Below are positions 61,449-64,000 of a stretch of DNA of 64,000 nt, piece by piece (position 1 is the first letter of the stretch; each line of letters begins with the position of its first letter). A program made the translations under genes and the position numbers. Source of the stretch: Idiomarina sp. MD25a. GTDB taxonomy: Bacteria > Pseudomonadota > Gammaproteobacteria > Enterobacterales > Alteromonadaceae. The stretch covers positions 220,244 to 284,243 of the forward strand of contig NZ_MDGT01000005.1 of assembly GCF_001870515.1 (NCBI RefSeq). The letters run 5' to 3'. The notes beneath the pieces are model-generated. The model did no database searches. It was not told the DNA's origin and saw nothing but the letters and a program-made list of their open reading frames with translations.

Positions 61449-62557
61449 TGAGCTTATATATCGGCTTGATGTCTGGCACTAGCATGGATGCGATCGATGC
61501 AGTGTTATGTGACATCAAGCCCGATAAAGTTCAATTTATTGATGCACACGCAGTGCCCATTCCAAACGACCTAAAGCAACGACTCGAACACGCCTGTCGT
61601 CCTGATCTATCCGTTACCGATTATCGATACCTTGCTCGCGAATACGCAGCGTTATGTGCAGAAGTGACCTTGCAGCTGTTAGAAAAGGCTAATGTCTCGT
61701 CCGAGGCAATTACTGCGGTTGCTAGTCATGGTCAAACACTTTGGCATGCACCTCCTACGCAAAACAACGCGATTGGTTACAGTATCCAGCTCAATGATGC
61801 CGACTGGTTATCAGCCCGAATCGGTATACCGGTTATTTTCGATTTTCGCGCACGAGATTTAGCATTAGGTGGTCAGGGAGCGCCGTTAGTCCCTGCTTTC
61901 CATCAATTTATTTTCGCCGACACGGCTCAAGCACCGATTGCCGTGGTAAACCTCGGTGGTATCGCTAATATTAGCTTTTTAGATGCCCAAAGTGGCACTG
62001 TTATTGGATTTGATACAGGCCCTGCCAACACTTTGCTCGATCTGTGGATAGAACGCCACCAAGGACAACGTTTCGATGACCAGGGTCAGTGGGCTCAACA
62101 GGGCGAGTTAAAATTGGAGCTATTAAGCCGATTGCTCAACGATCCCTTTTTTAGTAGCCCTCCCCCCAAGAGTAGTGGCCGAGAACACTTTAATTTAGCG
62201 TGGTTGAACTCGTTTATTAATGATCAATACCACCCACAAGATGTACAGCGGACGCTCGTCGAATTGACTGCAAAAAGCATAGCAAACAGCTTTCAGTGGC
62301 TGCCCAAATGCCCCGATAAGTTAATTGTATGTGGTGGTGGTGCATTTAATTCGTTTTTGTTAGAGCGTATAGCACAATGCTTGCCCAAACCAATCGTGGT
62401 AGCAGACAGCGCTGAATATGGTGTCGCTCCTCAACACGTTGAGGCGATGGCTTTTGCCTGGCTCGGTTGGTGTTTTGACAATAAAAAGCCAGCTAACCTG
62501 CCCGCTGTAACAGGGGCGAGTCAACTGGCCGTATTAGGAAAACGGGTTAACGCTTAA
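61448..62557 (+). CDS. anmK: Anhydro-N-acetylmuramic acid kinase
   Basis: A 369-residue kinase that turns 1,6-anhydroMurNAc from cell-wall turnover into MurNAc-6-phosphate. It has the ATP motif YIGLMSGTSMDAIDAVL, AVASHGQTLWHAPP, DFRARDLALGGQGAPLVPAF, VNLGGIANISF and GFDTGPANTLLDLW. E. coli AnmK is also 369 residues. It overlaps the endopeptidase gene by one base and ends 2 bases before the convergent pepQ stop. It feeds the same recycling route as AmgK/MurU at 48-50 kb. Confidence 0.96.
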   Translation: MSLYIGLMSGTSMDAIDAVLCDIKPDKVQFIDAHAVPIPNDLKQRLEHACRPDLSVTDYRYLAREYAALCAEVTLQLLEKANVSSEAITAVASHGQTLWHAPPTQNNAIGYSIQLNDADWLSARIGIPVIFDFRARDLALGGQGAPLVPAFHQFIFADTAQAPIAVVNLGGIANISFLDAQSGTVIGFDTGPANTLLDLWIERHQGQRFDDQGQWAQQGELKLELLSRLLNDPFFSSPPPKSSGREHFNLAWLNSFINDQYHPQDVQRTLVELTAKSIANSFQWLPKCPDKLIVCGGGAFNSFLLERIAQCLPKPIVVADSAEYGVAPQHVEAMAFAWLGWCFDNKKPANLPAVTGASQLAVLGKRVNA

Positions 62558-62559
62558 GA

Positions 62560-63876
62560 TTACTCAGCGCCGAGTGCTTTAAACGCATCGCGCGTTAAGT
62601 TTTCGTTCTCGCTTTCGCCAACCACAATACTATCCTCGATACGTACACCACCGTATGGACGAAGCTCATCCACACGCTGCCAGTTGATATCTGAGCTACC
62701 TTCGAACTCCTCAAGCAACTGGTCAACGACATATAAGCCCGGCTCAATAGTGAACACTTGCCCTACTTCCACATCGCGAAGCAAGCGCAAGAATGGATGA
62801 CGTTCGTTACGCGGGTAACTATCACCTTTATCATTTTTCAAGAAACCACCGACATCATGCACTTGTAGCCCAATAAAATGCCCTAAACCATGTGGCATAA
62901 AGGCACTGGTGATGCCCTTTTCATAAGCTGACGCGGCGTCAATAGTGATAAACTCGAACTGCTCGAGGATAGCGGCAATTTTATGGTGCATCGAAACGTG
63001 CAAATCGTAATAGCTTACGCCGGGTTTGATTTCAGTCAGAAGTTCTTGCTGTGCAGCGTCGACGGCATTAATGAGATCGGCGTAGAAACCTTCTTCTTTT
63101 GCGTAAGTACGCGTGATATCGGCACAATAGCCCTTATACAACGAACCCGCATCAATCAGAAATGAACGACTCACCGCAGGCGCTTCAGTATCGTAAACAT
63201 CATAGTGCAAAATAGCAGGATGTTCATTTAATGCGACGATACTATTATAAGGAACCTGAGATTCGCGGAAGTTCATCGCGGCTAAGTAGTCAGCATGAAT
63301 TTCAAGTTCACTTTTGCCCGCATAGAAGGCTTCTTTAGCTGCCACATGCGCTTTAGCAGCAAGCTTATTTGCTTCACGCAAGTTGTTCACTTCCCACTCG
63401 GTTTTAATCGCGCGATGAAAGTGCAAGTGCTCGATTAAGCTTTGTGGATTGCGCGCTTTCACTTTCCAGTTACAGACAGGCTCGGCAAAGTCTTCGCCAA
63501 TAAATGCAGATTTCTCAAGTTCACCGCCAAGATCGGCGACCATCGCATCCAAACTATCGATAATTTTCAAATCAACGTGTTGTTGCCAATCTTCTTCTGG
63601 GATCTTGGCCTGCGAGTGCCAGAAATCGCGCGCTTGGAACAAGTAAACTGTAGGCTTACCGCTACCTTTTTTATAGAACACAGCACTTTTAGGGCTCTCG
63701 AGCACCGGCACCCAATACTTAAATAGGGGATTAACTTTATAGGGGGCAGGGTTGTCATCTAAAAAGGCAACGCGCGGCTGGCCTGCATAAACTAGTACAG
63801 ACTCAAACTGGTTGTCTTCTAACGCTTTATCAAAGCGCTGCGTTACCGTTTCTAAATGCTTTGCGTATAAACTCAT
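62560..63876 (-). CDS. pepQ: Xaa-Pro dipeptidase
   Basis: A 438-residue metallo-dipeptidase of the M24 family that splits X-Pro dipeptides, near E. coli PepQ (443). It opens SLYAKHLETVTQRFDKALED; the metal-binding core shows FLIDAGSLYKGYCADITRTY, the HGLGHFIGLQVHDVGGF helix with its His, and FTIEPGLYVVDQLL and GGVRIEDSIVV with the Glu ligands. The ATG at 63876 is the usual start. It stops 2 bases before the convergent anmK. Confidence 0.95.
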   Translation of the reverse strand: MSLYAKHLETVTQRFDKALEDNQFESVLVYAGQPRVAFLDDNPAPYKVNPLFKYWVPVLESPKSAVFYKKGSGKPTVYLFQARDFWHSQAKIPEEDWQQHVDLKIIDSLDAMVADLGGELEKSAFIGEDFAEPVCNWKVKARNPQSLIEHLHFHRAIKTEWEVNNLREANKLAAKAHVAAKEAFYAGKSELEIHADYLAAMNFRESQVPYNSIVALNEHPAILHYDVYDTEAPAVSRSFLIDAGSLYKGYCADITRTYAKEEGFYADLINAVDAAQQELLTEIKPGVSYYDLHVSMHHKIAAILEQFEFITIDAASAYEKGITSAFMPHGLGHFIGLQVHDVGGFLKNDKGDSYPRNERHPFLRLLRDVEVGQVFTIEPGLYVVDQLLEEFEGSSDINWQRVDELRPYGGVRIEDSIVVGESENENLTRDAFKALGAE

Positions 63877-63918
63877 AATACTCCCTCAAATCGGAATGGA
63901 TGGGAGCATTCTACCTAA

Positions 63919-63939
63919 AGGCTGAAATGAATTCAGCCT
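63919..63939 (-). terminator. Hairpin after erpA
   Basis: AGGCTGAA (63919-63926) pairs with TTCAGCCT (63932-63939) around a 5-base loop; on the minus strand TTTAGG follows. It lies 6 bases past the erpA stop. Confidence 0.6.
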
Positions 63940-63944
63940 ATTCG

Positions 63945-64000
63945 TTATATTGAGAAGCTGGAGCCGCAACCACAGGTCGTCGTTGCGTTGGGGTTATTAA
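63945..64000 (-). CDS. erpA: Iron-sulfur cluster insertion protein ErpA (3' end only)
   Basis: The last ~18 residues of the protein, read on the minus strand, are NNPNATTTCGCGSSFSI, which is the conserved C-terminus of ErpA with the two cluster-binding cysteines in CGCGSSFSI. The rest of the gene lies beyond the window. ErpA delivers Fe-S clusters to target enzymes; IscA-type proteins lack this exact ending. Start and upstream context cannot be seen. Confidence 0.9.
   Translation of the reverse strand, partial: NNPNATTTCGCGSSFSI

Overview
The window is a dense stretch of bacterial chromosome with single-copy housekeeping genes on both strands, short intergenic gaps, and no insertion sequence, prophage or CRISPR array that I can see. 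The gene set and order indicate a gammaproteobacterium: rpsU-dnaG-rpoD, epd-pgk-fba, queA-tgt, rsmE-gshB-yqgE-ruvX, rapA-rluA, amgK-murU-djlA and lptD-surA-pdxA-rsmA-apaG-apaH. Marine-type accessory genes (an OsmC-YcaO fusion, an RNase J-like protein, Pit with its DUF47 partner) suggest the Alteromonadales, possibly Idiomarinaceae. That family-level guess is inference; no rRNA gene is present to settle it.

Layout. 1-2.7 kb: start of a cyanide-insensitive-type cytochrome bd oxidase gene with an exact FNR-type site upstream, an RNase J-like gene and a LysR regulator. 2.8-6.7 kb: TonB-dependent receptor, PepSY membrane protein and DUF4198 periplasmic protein, behind a Fur-like box. 6.8-14.4 kb: a YghU-type glutathione transferase, a DUF945 protein, OsmC-YcaO, a small outer-membrane barrel, a CsgG-like lipoprotein and an EamA transporter. 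14.5-21.8 kb (minus strand): tRNA-Ile(CAU), a degenerate sensor-kinase-like protein, an amidohydrolase, rpoD, dnaG, rpsU and a PilZ protein. 22-23.4 kb: a membrane Ser/Thr kinase divergent from the PilZ gene.

23.4-37.5 kb is almost all minus strand: queA-tgt (queuosine), an ECF sigma/anti-sigma/coiled-coil operon, the DUF47-Pit phosphate uptake pair with a Pho-box-like promoter, a DUF481 outer-membrane protein, and metK-tkt-epd-pgk-fba (AdoMet synthesis, pentose phosphate and glycolysis). 37.6-41.8 kb runs plus: rsmE, gshB, yqgE, ruvX and an uncharacterised pair encoding a small protein and a transglutaminase-like protein. 41.7-47.4 kb: PhoH-type ATPase, rapA, rluA and a DUF3530-like protein. 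47.4-56.7 kb: minus-strand amgK-murU-djlA, divergent from the plus-strand lptD to apaH series. 56.7-64 kb: a chemotaxis receptor, tyrS, a MepM-like endopeptidase, anmK, pepQ and the end of erpA.

Two themes recur. First, cell-envelope construction and recycling: LptD and SurA build the outer membrane, the MepM-like enzyme cuts peptidoglycan, and AnmK, AmgK and MurU recycle its amino sugars. Second, nutrient-responsive control is readable in the DNA as FNR-, Fur-, Pho- and Met-box-like sites in front of genes of matching function. The best candidates for undescribed biology are the ECF sigma/anti-sigma/periplasmic coiled-coil operon (25685-27751), the divergent PilZ/Ser-Thr-kinase pair (21087-23424), the degenerate kinase-like protein (14657-16096) and the two-gene transglutaminase unit (40465-41753). 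No gap between genes exceeds about 210 bases.
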